Shown here: positions 17,388 through 25,842 of the stretch, piece by piece
Numbering within the stretch: position 1 is the first letter of the stretch
Layout: each line of letters starts with the position of its first letter
Notes under the pieces: generated by a model
The model's database searches: none
What the model was told of the DNA's origin: nothing
What the model saw: the letters and a program-made list of their open reading frames with translations, nothing else
Program-made: the position numbers and the translations under genes
NCBI GenBank assembly: GCA_016722075.1
Contig: JADKGW010000001.1
Location: 1,302,001 to 1,366,000, forward strand
From: Candidatus Kouleothrix ribensis
Lineage (GTDB): Bacteria > Chloroflexota > Chloroflexia > Chloroflexales > Roseiflexaceae
Length of the DNA: 64,000 nucleotides
Direction of reading: 5' to 3'

Positions 17388-18314
17388 CTAGCCACGCGGC
17401 AGTAGCTCACGGGCCGTGAGTCCAAACGCGCGCTGGAGGTGGCGCGACAGATGGCTCTGATCGGCGAAGCCAACCGCCTGCGCCACCTCGGCAACAGTTA
17501 GCTGGCCTGCTTGAAGTAGCTGCCGCGCCCGCTCGATTCGCCGGCGCAGCAGGTACTGGTGCGGCGCGAGGCCAGTTACGTGCTTGAACTGCCGTGCCAG
17601 CGTCGACGGGCTGACGTGCGCGATGGCGGCGAGCTCCACCAGGCCGATCGACGAGGCAATATGGGCCTCGATGTAGTCGATCGTGCGGCTTATGCCGGCC
17701 GATACCGGCCTGGCTCGCTGTGCGCCAGAGCGCATCCTTCCAGCCGAGAGGGTGTGTAGGAGATGGAGCACCAGGCTTTGCGCCAGCGTCTCAACATACA
17801 GCCGACTCACCGGGCCGGGGGCGTACAGCTCGTGGCGGAGCGCCCAGCAGATCTGCTCGGCCAATGGGTCGCGCAGGTTAAACAGAAAGGGCACTGCCGC
17901 TCGCGCGGGGTCGCCGCTATTGAACTCGGCGGCAGCGACCTCGAGCAGCCGGGGCGAAAGAAAGAGGTGGTAGACCTGCCCGGCTGCATTGCTTGTCCAA
18001 CCCGCGTCGCCTTGCGGCGGTAGTAAGCTGAAGTTGCCAGGCGCCGACCATGCAGAGTATGTTTTATCATCGTAGTGTGCGCCAAGCATCACCGTGCCCT
18101 GAACAGTCATACTAATGCTGTAAGAGCCATAGCGTAGCGACTCGGCGACGATCGAACCACCCGGCATCGGGCCTACCGCGCCCTCATACATCGACACGTC
18201 GCACCAGTCGCGGCCGATGCTCGTCGCCAGATTATGAAATTCATAGGGATAGAGCTGATTGACGCTGAGGCGCTCGAAGATTGCGGCGTACAGCGCGTGC
18301 GATCCAACGCTCAT
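17388..18314 (-). CDS. AraC-family transcriptional regulator
   Basis: The start at ATG 18314 is chosen because GAAAGGA lies about 9 bases upstream; an in-frame ATG at 18449 would add a 45-residue tail of atypical composition. The 308-residue product has an N-terminal beta-rich ligand/dimerisation domain (SVGSHALYAAIFERL... YHLFLSPRLLEVAAAEF) and a C-terminal double HTH with VELAAIAHVSPSTLARQFKHVTGLAPHQYLLRRRIERARQLL and VAEVAQAVGFADQSHLSRHLQRAFGLTARELL. The inducer and targets are unknown; the downstream lipoprotein gene is on the same strand. Confidence 0.9.
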   Translation of the reverse strand: MSVGSHALYAAIFERLSVNQLYPYEFHNLATSIGRDWCDVSMYEGAVGPMPGGSIVAESLRYGSYSISMTVQGTVMLGAHYDDKTYSAWSAPGNFSLLPPQGDAGWTSNAAGQVYHLFLSPRLLEVAAAEFNSGDPARAAVPFLFNLRDPLAEQICWALRHELYAPGPVSRLYVETLAQSLVLHLLHTLSAGRMRSGAQRARPVSAGISRTIDYIEAHIASSIGLVELAAIAHVSPSTLARQFKHVTGLAPHQYLLRRRIERARQLLQAGQLTVAEVAQAVGFADQSHLSRHLQRAFGLTARELLPRG

Positions 18315-18555
18315 AGAAGCATATCCTTTCGCTTTGGCCCGCAGCTGCTCCGCTCCCTGGCGAGCGAGATGAATAGCGCTGCTGAAGATAGAATTCAAGC
18401 GTATGGCATCGCTCGTGGTGTATGGGGATGGCATCAAAGGCAAATACAATTCTAGATCACGCCCGTCCCGCTCTCATGAGGCAGTAGTCCTGATTGAGAC
18501 GGGAAGATCGCGTGCAGGGCTGGCACGAGCAGGTTGGTTCGCGTGTCCTTGCTAG

Positions 18556-19140
18556 GCCTTTTTCGGGGCGCTGCTGAGGGCGGATACATCGATCCGCCCG
18601 TACGGGGCGCTGCGGCCCCGTACCCCGGCCGGGCCTTTTTCGGGGCGCTGCGGCCCCGTGCCCCGGCCGGGCCTTTTTCGGGGCGCTGCGGCCCCGTGCC
18701 CCCGCTGAGGGCCTTTTTCGGGGCGCTGCGCCCCCGTGCCCCGGCCGGGCCTTTTTCGGGGCGCTGCGCCCCCGTGCCCCCGATTAGGGGAACCGAGCCG
18801 GTTCCCCTAAAACCCCTCCGGCAAAGGACGTCATCCCAGCCCACTGCGCATCGACGCATGCCATGGCCGAGCGACTCAGGTAATGCGCACCGAAGCACGC
18901 ATGCGTGTGCCCACGATCATTCGGGCTGCCCTATGGCATGCGCGCCGGGCGATTGGGCTGCGCTAGCATGAAATAGGGGGTCCGGGGTGCAAACCCCGGC
19001 GGCGGGGTGCAGGGGCCGGCGGCGGCCCCTGCCGCGGGGCACGGGGGCGCGCAGCCCCCGCATGCGTGTGGCGCGCGCAGCCCCCGCATGCGTGTGGCGC
19101 GCGCAGCCCCCGCATGGCGCGGGGCACGGGGGCGCGTAGC
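18556..19140. repeat. Composite GC-rich repeat element, copy 2
   Basis: Same architecture and orientation as the 10,569-11,245 element: tandem units of about 40 bases with CTTTTTCGGGG cores (18,556-18,783), the B block with GGGGAACC/GGTTCCCC arms (18,786-18,846), a variable spacer of about 80 bases, the C block (18,927-19,050), then CGCATGCGTGTGGCGCG direct repeats (19,058-19,120). Blocks B and C are essentially identical to copy 1; spacers and repeat numbers differ. No gene is supported here. It lies between the AraC gene and the EamA gene. Confidence 0.85.
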
Positions 19141-19163
19141 CCAGAGCAACGTAAGCGCTATGA

Positions 19164-20090
19164 TCAATCGCGCGGCGCCCGCGCTGGCGCCCGCATGATC
19201 GCCAGGCCGGCCAGTGCCAGCGCCGCGCCAAGCAGCTTGAGTGCGCCGAAGCCCTCGCTGAAGAACCAGGCCGAGAGCACGCCGCTGGCGATCGGCACGA
19301 GCAGCGAGAAGCTGCTGGCCGCCGCCGCACCGCGCCGCGCAATTGCCCAGTTCCAGAGCATGTACGCAACATACACCGGCAGCACGACCATGTAGACGAT
19401 CTCGGCCCAGCCCAGCAGCGAGACCGCCGACCAGTCTTGTGCCAGCGCCGAGGGCGCGGCGACGGCCATGAGCGGCAGGCCGCCCGCCAGCAGCGTGTAC
19501 GCGGTATACGTCTCGGGTGGGTAGTCGCGCACCAGCGCGCGGTTGACGATCCCGTAGAGCGCGAAGGCCACCGCCGCCCCCACGCTCAGCGCATCGCCCA
19601 GCAGCGACCCAGCCGAGCTGCTGCCTAGCTGGTCGGCCAGGAAGATTGCGACGCCCAGCAGCGCCACCGCCAGCCCGGCCCAGTTGCGGCGCGTAGTATA
19701 CTCGCGGCGTGCGGCCAGAAACAGCATCGTGAATAGCGGCACCATGGCGATCAGCAGCGAGCTGGCGAACGGCGAGGTGCGCTCGAGGCCCAGCACGAAG
19801 CCGAGCTGGTAGAGCGTGTAGCCCATCAGGCCGGCCAGCGCGAAGCGCGGCAGATCGCGCCGGCGTAGCTGCCAGCTGCGCCCGCGTGCGGCCAGCACGG
19901 CGAATGCCAGCGCGATCATCAGCCCAAAGCGCACGAATGTGAACGCCAGCGGCGCTAGCTCGGCAAACGCGCGCTTGGTGACGATGAAGGTCGAGGCCCA
20001 CAGCCCCACCACCAGCAGCTGGGCCAGCTCGGGCCCAACCGCGCTCAGCGCGCCGCCGCCCGGCTGCGCCTGTGGCTGCGAGATACTCAC
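19164..20090 (-). CDS. EamA/DMT-superfamily transporter
   Basis: The 308-residue protein has ten hydrophobic helices in two EamA repeats: LLVVGLWASTFIVTKRAF near the N-terminus and a second repeat starting around GSLLGDALSVGAAVAFALYGIVNRALV, each followed by a conserved FxRF- or YTAY-type segment. The start is a GTG at 20090 that overlaps the ada stop as GTGA, so translation is coupled to ada. EamA proteins export metabolites such as amino acids or nucleobases; the substrate cannot be inferred. The DNA just past its 3' end is the composite repeat. Confidence 0.9.
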   Translation of the reverse strand: MSISQPQAQPGGGALSAVGPELAQLLVVGLWASTFIVTKRAFAELAPLAFTFVRFGLMIALAFAVLAARGRSWQLRRRDLPRFALAGLMGYTLYQLGFVLGLERTSPFASSLLIAMVPLFTMLFLAARREYTTRRNWAGLAVALLGVAIFLADQLGSSSAGSLLGDALSVGAAVAFALYGIVNRALVRDYPPETYTAYTLLAGGLPLMAVAAPSALAQDWSAVSLLGWAEIVYMVVLPVYVAYMLWNWAIARRGAAAASSFSLLVPIASGVLSAWFFSEGFGALKLLGAALALAGLAIMRAPARAPRD

Positions 20091-21151
20091 AGTGCCTCCA
20101 GAACGGCCTGCGCGCTGGCCTCGCGTGCGAGTAGCTCGCGCTTACGCGCGATCCCCCAGCGGTAGCCGCGTAGGTCGCCGCCCGCGCCAACCACGCGGTG
20201 GCAGGGCACGACCAGTGCGACCGGGTTGCTGGCGCAGGCGTGCGCTACGGCGCGGGCGGCGCTGGGCTGGCCCAGCGCGGCGGCGATCTCGCCGTAGGTG
20301 CGCGTGCTGCCGTAGGGGATGGCCACGAGCGCCTGCCAGACGCGCGACTGGAATGCGCTGGCGCGTATGTCGAGCGGTAGCTCGGGCAGGTGCTCGCCGT
20401 CGGCCAGGTGGCCCAGCAGCGCGCCGGCCCACCCGCCCAGCGCGTCATCGTCGCGCACGCGCGTGGCGGCCGGGAACTCGCCGGCCAGGGCTGCCTCGAG
20501 CGCGGCCGGCGTGTCGGCCAGGCCGACGAAGCAGATGCCGCGCTCGGTCGCGGCCAGCAGCAGCTGGCCGGTTGGTGCGGCCACGATCGCGTAGCGGATA
20601 TGTGCGCCGGCCCCGCCGCGCTGGTAGGTAGCCGGAGTCATGCCCAGGTGGGCGGGGGCCTGCGCATACGCGCGGCTGCTCGAGCTGTAGCCGGCCTCGT
20701 AGATCGCGTCTGTCACGGTATCTCCTTGCTTGAGCTGTTGTTTGAGCCGGTCGATCCGGCGTGCTGTGGCGTACTGGCGCGGCGTCAGGCCAACCACCTG
20801 CTTGAATGTGCGCTGCAGGTGGAATGGGCTGACGCCGATCTGCGCACCCAGCTGGCTGAGCGTCGGCGCCGCGTCGAGCTGCTGGTCGATCAGCTGGCAG
20901 GCGCGCTGGGCCAGCGCACGCTGGGCCGGGCTAGGGCCGGTTTCACGCGGCCGGCAGCGCAGGCAGGCGCGGAACCCGGCCTGCTCGGCGGCGTCGGCCT
21001 GGCTGAAGAACTGCACCTGCTCGCGGCGCGGCCGGCGCGCGGGGCAGCTAGGCCGGCAGTAGATCCCGGTCGAGCGTACAGCGTAGAAGAACTGGCCATC
21101 TTGCGAGGCGTCGCGCGTGGCGACCGCCTGCCAGCGCAGATCGTCGTTCAT
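20087..21151 (-). CDS. ada: Bifunctional Ada: methylphosphotriester/O6-methylguanine-DNA methyltransferase and activator
   Basis: The 354-residue protein has the complete Ada layout. An N-terminal zinc domain contains Cys residues in YCRPSCPAR and ACLRCRP and accepts methyl groups from phosphotriesters. It is followed by an AraC-type HTH (LSQLGAQIGVSPFHLQRTFKQVVGLTPRQY) and a C-terminal suicide methyltransferase with active-site VVPCHRVVG. It repairs alkylated DNA and, once methylated at the N-terminal Cys, activates transcription. The EamA transporter is translationally coupled downstream, an unusual partner for Ada. An inverted repeat lies about 60 bases upstream. Confidence 0.95.
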   Translation of the reverse strand: MNDDLRWQAVATRDASQDGQFFYAVRSTGIYCRPSCPARRPRREQVQFFSQADAAEQAGFRACLRCRPRETGPSPAQRALAQRACQLIDQQLDAAPTLSQLGAQIGVSPFHLQRTFKQVVGLTPRQYATARRIDRLKQQLKQGDTVTDAIYEAGYSSSSRAYAQAPAHLGMTPATYQRGGAGAHIRYAIVAAPTGQLLLAATERGICFVGLADTPAALEAALAGEFPAATRVRDDDALGGWAGALLGHLADGEHLPELPLDIRASAFQSRVWQALVAIPYGSTRTYGEIAAALGQPSAARAVAHACASNPVALVVPCHRVVGAGGDLRGYRWGIARKRELLAREASAQAVLEAL

Positions 21152-21207
21152 GGGTGCCTCTTTGCCTGCGGCAGCCTGCGCCCGTACGCGGGCCGCTGCA
21201 TACAGTG

Positions 21208-21229
21208 TGCTCTATTGCATGATAGAGCA
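21208..21229. promoter_or_regulatory. Inverted repeat upstream of ada (possible operator)
   Basis: TGCTCTAT and ATAGAGCA arms surround a 6-base spacer, about 60 bases before the ada start. Its position suits an operator; the stem is equally compatible with an RNA hairpin. The sequence does not match the known E. coli Ada box. Confidence 0.35.
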
Positions 21230-21475
21230 GGCACACACGATCGTCTACCGCGATCTTGCTGTTCAAACTATGGGGCGGCTGGGGTGCGGGGGAGTAGAGC
21301 GTTCAAAGCGACGCGCTCAGCCCATGCCTATGGCGAAGCGCAGAACGATTGAGCCAGCCTGGCACACGGCCACCACGGGCTGATGCGGAAAAGCCCCGTG
21401 CTACCTGGCTCGTGCGTACTGCCCACTACGATAGGCTGAACCGTTCACCATGAACGCTCTACGTATAGCTCAAGG

Positions 21476-22408
21476 CTACACATCTTCGGGGAATAGTGCC
21501 GTGCTCAGGTAGCGTTCGCCGTTGCTCGGCACCACGAAGACGATCAGCTTGCCGGCGTTTTCGGGGCGGCGGGCGATCCGCAGTGCGGCCGCAGCGGCGG
21601 CGCCCGAGCTGATGCCAACCATCAGGCCTTCCTCCTTGGCCAGGCGGCGGGCCGTCTCGAAGGCCTCGTCGTTCGACACCTGCACGATCTCGTCGATAAT
21701 GCCGGTGTTCAGCACATCGGGCACGAAGCCGGCGCCAATGCCCTGGAGCTTGTGCGGCCCGGCCTGCCCACCCGACAGCACCGGCGAACCCTCGGGCTCG
21801 ACGGCGATTGCCTTGAAGCCGGGCTTGCGCGCCTTGATCACCTCGGCCGCGCCGGTGATCGTGCCGCCTGTGCCCACGCCGGCCACCAGGATGTCGATCT
21901 GGCCGTCGGTGTCGTTCCACAGCTCTTCGGCGGTGGTCTTGCGATGCACTTCGGGGTTGGCCGGGTTCTGGAACTGCTGCGGAATCCAGGCGTTCGGGAT
22001 TTCGGCGGCGATCTCTTCAGCCTTCTTGATCGCGCCGGGCATACGCTCGGCTGCCGGCGTCAGCACCAGGTCGGCGCCGAAGCCGCGCAGCAGCTTGCGC
22101 CGCTCGATGCTCATATTGTCGGGCATGGTCAGGATGAGCCGGTAGCCCTTGGCGGCCGCGACGAACGCCAGGCCGATGCCGGTGTTGCCGCTGGTCGGCT
22201 CGACGATCACCGTCCGGCCGGGGGCGATCGTGCCGGCCCGCTCGGCCGCCTCGATCATCGCCAGGCCGATCCGGTCTTTCACACTGCTGGCCGGGTTGAA
22301 GAACTCGAGCTTCGCGACAACCGTGGCCTGCGTGTCGTTCACGCGGTTCAGGCGTACCAATGGCGTATTGCCCACCAGCTCGGTGATGCTGCCGTAGATG
22401 CGACTCAT
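21476..22408 (-). CDS. cysK: Cysteine synthase A (O-acetylserine sulfhydrylase)
   Basis: The start at ATG 22408 has GAGGAG about 5 bases upstream and gives the conserved beginning SITELVGNTPLVRLNRV. The 310-residue PLP enzyme converts O-acetylserine and sulfide to cysteine. The PLP Lys is in NPASSVKDRIGLAMI, the substrate loop in EPTSGNTGIGLAFVAAAKGY, the phosphate-binding glycine loop in GVGTGGTITGAAEVIK, and the C-terminal GISSGAAAAAAL Ser binds the pyridine nitrogen. It is divergent from the coiled-coil gene at 22603. There is a good sigma-70-type promoter upstream. Confidence 0.96.
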   Translation of the reverse strand: MSRIYGSITELVGNTPLVRLNRVNDTQATVVAKLEFFNPASSVKDRIGLAMIEAAERAGTIAPGRTVIVEPTSGNTGIGLAFVAAAKGYRLILTMPDNMSIERRKLLRGFGADLVLTPAAERMPGAIKKAEEIAAEIPNAWIPQQFQNPANPEVHRKTTAEELWNDTDGQIDILVAGVGTGGTITGAAEVIKARKPGFKAIAVEPEGSPVLSGGQAGPHKLQGIGAGFVPDVLNTGIIDEIVQVSNDEAFETARRLAKEEGLMVGISSGAAAAAALRIARRPENAGKLIVFVVPSNGERYLSTALFPEDV

Positions 22409-22450
22409 AGCGCTCCTCTTTTGTTGGGTTTGTCTATCAAATTTAGTGAT

Positions 22451-22479
22451 ATTGTACTCACCTGCTGCGCGCACGTCAA
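22451..22479 (-). promoter_or_regulatory. cysK promoter
   Basis: On the minus strand TTGACG (22474-22479) and TACAAT (22451-22456) are separated by 17 bases, about 45 bases upstream of the cysK ATG. Confidence 0.7.
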
Positions 22480-22602
22480 GCGGCAATGCGTGGTACAATA
22501 GCGCTGCAACATCTTGCAATCGAGCAACGTCCTACTCCTAAAGACGATTCAATCGGAGCGGGCGATCGTCTGCTCTGTGATGCTATTGAGAGGAGCACAC
22601 CA

Positions 22603-23070
22603 ATGAGTGAGAACACATCACCGAACGCCAACCCTGAGCCGGGGCCGGACGCCAATACGTCTGATCTGCTGAAAGAGCTGCGCGAGATGGGCCAGCAGCT
22701 CGAAACCGCCTTCCGTACTGCGATCGAGAGTGATCGCGCCAAGCAGCTCCAGCAAGACATTGTCGGCGGCGTGCGTGAGCTGGCCGGCCAGGTGCAGTCG
22801 GCGGTCAAGTCGCTCCAGAGCGACCCGCGCCTGCAGAAGGCCGAGGAGCGCGGCCGCCAGGCGCTCGAGCAGGCGCGCGAGAGCAAGGTGGTGCAGGATA
22901 TTCAGGAGACGATCGTGAGCGGGCTGGCGCAGCTGAATACCCAGCTGCGTAAGGTGGTTGAGCGGATCGAGCACGAGGTCGAGGCCAAGTCGTCCGATGC
23001 CCAGAAGGTGCCGGTTGAGCACGAGCCGCCGGCCACGGGCGCGACAACCCGGCTAGACGAAGACAAGTAG
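22603..23070 (+). CDS. Coiled-coil protein of unknown function
   Basis: ATG 22603 is preceded by GAGAGGAG at about 9 bases. The 155-residue product is highly charged and predicted almost entirely helical: DLLKELREMGQQLETAFRTAIES, then repeated LQSDPRLQKAEERGRQALEQARES and LNTQLRKVVERIEHEVEAK. It lacks a signal peptide and membrane segments. The first 20 residues and last 25 are disordered (Pro/Asn/Thr rich). An extended -10 (TGGTACAAT at about 22,491-22,499) lies upstream, divergent from the cysK promoter. Several Chloroflexota have similar short helical proteins; I know no function. Confidence 0.8.
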   Translation: MSENTSPNANPEPGPDANTSDLLKELREMGQQLETAFRTAIESDRAKQLQQDIVGGVRELAGQVQSAVKSLQSDPRLQKAEERGRQALEQARESKVVQDIQETIVSGLAQLNTQLRKVVERIEHEVEAKSSDAQKVPVEHEPPATGATTRLDEDK

Positions 23071-23100
23071 CCCGGTCGGCGCGTTCGATCGAGCATGCAC

Positions 23101-23131
23101 CGAGGCGGGGTGGCGTTGCTACCCCGCCTCG
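23101..23131 (+). terminator. GC-rich hairpin downstream of the coiled-coil gene
   Basis: Eleven-base arms beginning CGAGGCGGGGT surround a 9-base loop, 30 bases after the stop codon and before the convergent DinB-like gene. No T-run follows. Confidence 0.55.
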
Positions 23132-23180
23132 CTGTGCGATTGGCCCAACTACTGGCTGCACATTGCGGCATGTGGCGCGC

Positions 23181-23654
23181 TTAGCGCAGGAGCGCCTCGA
23201 GCTCAGCGCGATGCTCGTGCGTATGGTCGACGATCCGCTGCAGCCACTGGCGTTTGGTATGGGCTGGGCCGTACGGGCCGGGTGCGTCGTAGTCGTCGAT
23301 CGTCTCGATCGCGCGGCGGGCGTGCTCGAATGCGCTGGCCATCCGGCTGGCCAGCTTCTCGCGCGATAGCGAGCGGTTCTGCATGCGGCGCTGCTGGTTG
23401 TAGCCGTCGGGGTCCATCCAGCCGGTGGTAGGGCTGAGCGGCAGGCTCGGCTGGATCTCGCCCAGCACCAGCCGGGCCAGCGCGTAGCCTGAGTCGGCTA
23501 TGTGCGCCGCAATATCCTGGGCCGTCCAGCCGTCGGCGCGGCTGGCCGCGTGCCACTGCTCGTCGTTGAAGCGCGGCAGCAGCGCAGTCAGGTCGGCCTG
23601 CTCGGCTGCCAGCGCGGCCAGCAGGTCGTCGCGTTCCTGGGTCGTGGGCATCAT
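23181..23654 (-). CDS. DinB/maleylpyruvate-isomerase-like metal-dependent protein
   Basis: The 157-residue four-helix-bundle protein begins with RDDLLAALAAEQADLTALL, then WTAQDIAAHIADSGYALARL, where the His is the first metal ligand. A C-terminal QRIVDHTHEHRAELEALL provides the HxxxH-type pair. This is the DinB/YfiT/MDMPI N-terminal pattern; family members use bacillithiol or mycothiol, or have unknown chemistry. GGAGG lies shortly upstream of the double ATG start. Confidence 0.85.
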   Translation of the reverse strand: MMPTTQERDDLLAALAAEQADLTALLPRFNDEQWHAASRADGWTAQDIAAHIADSGYALARLVLGEIQPSLPLSPTTGWMDPDGYNQQRRMQNRSLSREKLASRMASAFEHARRAIETIDDYDAPGPYGPAHTKRQWLQRIVDHTHEHRAELEALLR

Positions 23655-23708
23655 CGCCTCCTTCGGCTTCTGTACTCAATTGCGAGATCGCGCGGCTCAA
23701 TTACAGGA

Positions 23709-23803
23709 GTTACGCAGCCGGCGTGTTTGCCTGCGGCAGCGATGTTGTGCTCGTAGCGCGCACCATCGAACACACACACGCTGCCGTACTGCGCTGCCGC
23801 AGG
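23709..23803. repeat. Dispersed palindrome repeat, degenerate copy
   Basis: Reads GTTACGCAGCCGGCGTGTT, then TGCCTGCGGCAGC, an imperfect internal hairpin (GTGC/GCGCAC), then GCTGCCGCAGG at 23793-23803. The opening motif is the same as at 54,594 and 54,682 and, inverted, at 15,626-15,640. Confidence 0.65.
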
Positions 23804-23878
23804 TAGGCATTGCCCGAGACGCGGGCGACCGCGTAACGCCTGCCAATGAGTGCTGCATAGACGCCAATCGTCACGCTA

Positions 23879-24808
23879 TTATACCCGAGCCGGCAGCAGG
23901 CGCTTGCGCAGCTTGCAGACCATGGTGTAGGCCGGGTCGAAGATATTGCCCAGGTCGTACTCGACGCACTGGCCCAGCAGGATGCCCGCGCTGGTCGAGT
24001 CGAGGCCGTAGTCGTCGATCAGCCAGCGCTGCATCTCGGTGGTGGCATGCTGCAGGGCCTGGTCGAGCGGGCGCGCGTTGCCGACGGTGAAGATGTACTC
24101 GGCGTTCTCGCCACGCGGCCAGAAGCTGCGCCGGCGCTTGTGTAGCCAGGCGGTGAACTGCACCTCCATCGAGATCTCGATCCCGGTGCCGGCGATCTCG
24201 CCATCGCCCTGGATGGCGTGGCCGTCGCCGAGGTGGATGAGCGCGCCGGGCACGAACACCGGGAAGTAGGCGATCACGCCGCTTGTGAAGCCGCGATAGT
24301 CCATGTTGCCGCCGTGTTCGGCCGAGGTAGCGGTCGAGATCGCCTGGCCGCGCGCCGGCGCCACGCCAAAGCAGCCGAGCATGGGCGCCAGCGGCAGCGT
24401 AAGCTGGCCTAGCCGCGTAGTGGGCGCCACCAGCCGGGCCGTGCCGGCGGCCACGTCGATTTCCCACTCGGCCAGGGGCGTGTCGCCATCGGCAGGCCAG
24501 CCCAGGCTCGGCACATACGCCGGGTCGACCACATTCGGCGCGAGCAGCGTGCTGCTCCAGCCATAGCTGCGGTTGGGCACGATCCGGTCGAGCCGCAGCG
24601 CCAGCGTGTCGCCTGGCTCGGCGCCCTCAACATAGAACGGCCCAGTCTGCGGGTTGCCGGGCGGTGTGGCCGCGCGTCGCTCGGCGTCGAGGCCGCGCGC
24701 ATCGACGGTGGTGGTCGTCACCGTGTCGCCGTCGGCGATCCGCAGCACCGGCGTGCGCTCGGCAATCGTGCCATGATACTGGCTGGGGCTGAAGTGATGG
24801 TTGGCCAT
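23879..24808 (-). CDS. Acetamidase/formamidase family protein
   Basis: The 309-residue protein follows the FmdA/AmdA family throughout: YHGTIAERTPVLRIADGDTVTTTTVDARG near the N-terminus, PQTGPFYVEGAEPGDTLALRLDRI, LGCFGVAPARGQAISTATSAEHGGNMD in the centre, and LIHLGDGHAIQGDGEIAGTGIEISMEV with the metal/active-site His and Glu. The reaction is hydrolysis of short amides to ammonia and the acid. No urea/amide transporter genes are adjacent. The stop is close to a gene-free segment containing a dispersed repeat. Confidence 0.93.
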   Translation of the reverse strand: MANHHFSPSQYHGTIAERTPVLRIADGDTVTTTTVDARGLDAERRAATPPGNPQTGPFYVEGAEPGDTLALRLDRIVPNRSYGWSSTLLAPNVVDPAYVPSLGWPADGDTPLAEWEIDVAAGTARLVAPTTRLGQLTLPLAPMLGCFGVAPARGQAISTATSAEHGGNMDYRGFTSGVIAYFPVFVPGALIHLGDGHAIQGDGEIAGTGIEISMEVQFTAWLHKRRRSFWPRGENAEYIFTVGNARPLDQALQHATTEMQRWLIDDYGLDSTSAGILLGQCVEYDLGNIFDPAYTMVCKLRKRLLPARV

Positions 24809-24875
24809 ATGCTTCCTTCACGATAGTGGGGCCTGGCGCTGCTCCAGCCCCCTATTTCCGCAACAGTCTAGGCTA

Positions 24876-25772
24876 TCACCGCGGCTGAGCCAGAAACGCG
24901 AGTATGGACCGGTTGACACGCTCGGGCTGATCTTGCTGCACCCAATGCGAGGCGTCGCCAATATACTCGATCCGTAGGTCTGGCGCGAATCGCTCGGTGC
25001 CGTAGGTCAACTCTTTGCCGAGCGCGCTGTCGCGCTCGCCCCAGATCAGCAGCGTTGGCGCGCTCACGCGCATACCCGTGCCTTTGAACATACCGCGCGG
25101 GCCTTGCTGGATGAGCGCCCGGTAGTAGTTCACCGCCGCAGTCGCCGCGCCAGGCGCCGCAATCGCCGACGTAAACATGCCGATGTCGGCGTCGGTGAAG
25201 CGCGCGGGGTTGGCCGCCAGGCCGCGGAACGCACGCTCGATGAACGCATAGCCGTTGGCGCGGATGAGCAGCTCGGGCAGGGCCGGCAGCTGGAAGAACG
25301 CGATATACCACGAGCGGCGCATCTGGCGCCAGTTTGTGCCAATCGCCGCCGCGAACAGCGCCGGGTGCGGGCAGTTCAACACGATCAGCCGCTCGACCCA
25401 GGTGGGCCGGGTGATGGCCAGCGACCAGGCGATGTTGCCGCCCCAGTCGTGCCCGGCGACGATCGCGCGCCTGCGCCCGGTCGAGCGGATCAGCTCAACG
25501 ACATCTTGCACCAGCACATCGAGCTCGTAGCCCCAGCCCGGCCGGTCGGTCTCGTTGTAGCCGCGCAGGTCGGGCGCGATCACGCTGTAGCGCGCCGCCA
25601 GTGCCGGCGTGTCGCGCACTAGTGCCAGCAGGTGGCGCCACGACCACCAGCACTCGGGGAAGCCGTGCAGCAGCACCAGCAGTTCGTGGCCGTGGCCGGC
25701 CTGAACATAGTGCATGCGTATGCGATTCAGGTCTACATAATGATGATCGAAATCCTGCGGGTGCTGGATCAT
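24876..25772 (-). CDS. Epoxide-hydrolase-like alpha/beta hydrolase
   Basis: This 298-residue alpha/beta hydrolase has the oxyanion motif LLHGFPECWWSWRH (HGxP), nucleophile elbow VAGHDWGGNIAW with Asp nucleophile, a cap domain with tyrosine-containing segments (RSWYIAFFQLP, NYYRALI) and catalytic His in GDASHWVQQDQPERVN. These are the hallmarks of soluble epoxide hydrolases (fluoroacetate dehalogenases share the elbow but differ in the cap). The cap tyrosines favour the epoxide hydrolase reading. It lies about 65 bases downstream of, and on the opposite side of the formamidase promoter from, the kinase gene; all three are on the minus strand. Confidence 0.88.
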   Translation of the reverse strand: MIQHPQDFDHHYVDLNRIRMHYVQAGHGHELLVLLHGFPECWWSWRHLLALVRDTPALAARYSVIAPDLRGYNETDRPGWGYELDVLVQDVVELIRSTGRRRAIVAGHDWGGNIAWSLAITRPTWVERLIVLNCPHPALFAAAIGTNWRQMRRSWYIAFFQLPALPELLIRANGYAFIERAFRGLAANPARFTDADIGMFTSAIAAPGAATAAVNYYRALIQQGPRGMFKGTGMRVSAPTLLIWGERDSALGKELTYGTERFAPDLRIEYIGDASHWVQQDQPERVNRSILAFLAQPR

Positions 25773-25842
25773 ACACGTGCTCCTGGTGGCTCACAAGGGC
25801 TGTGATCGGGATGAACGGCCGCCGGCCGCCGGCCGAGCTATA

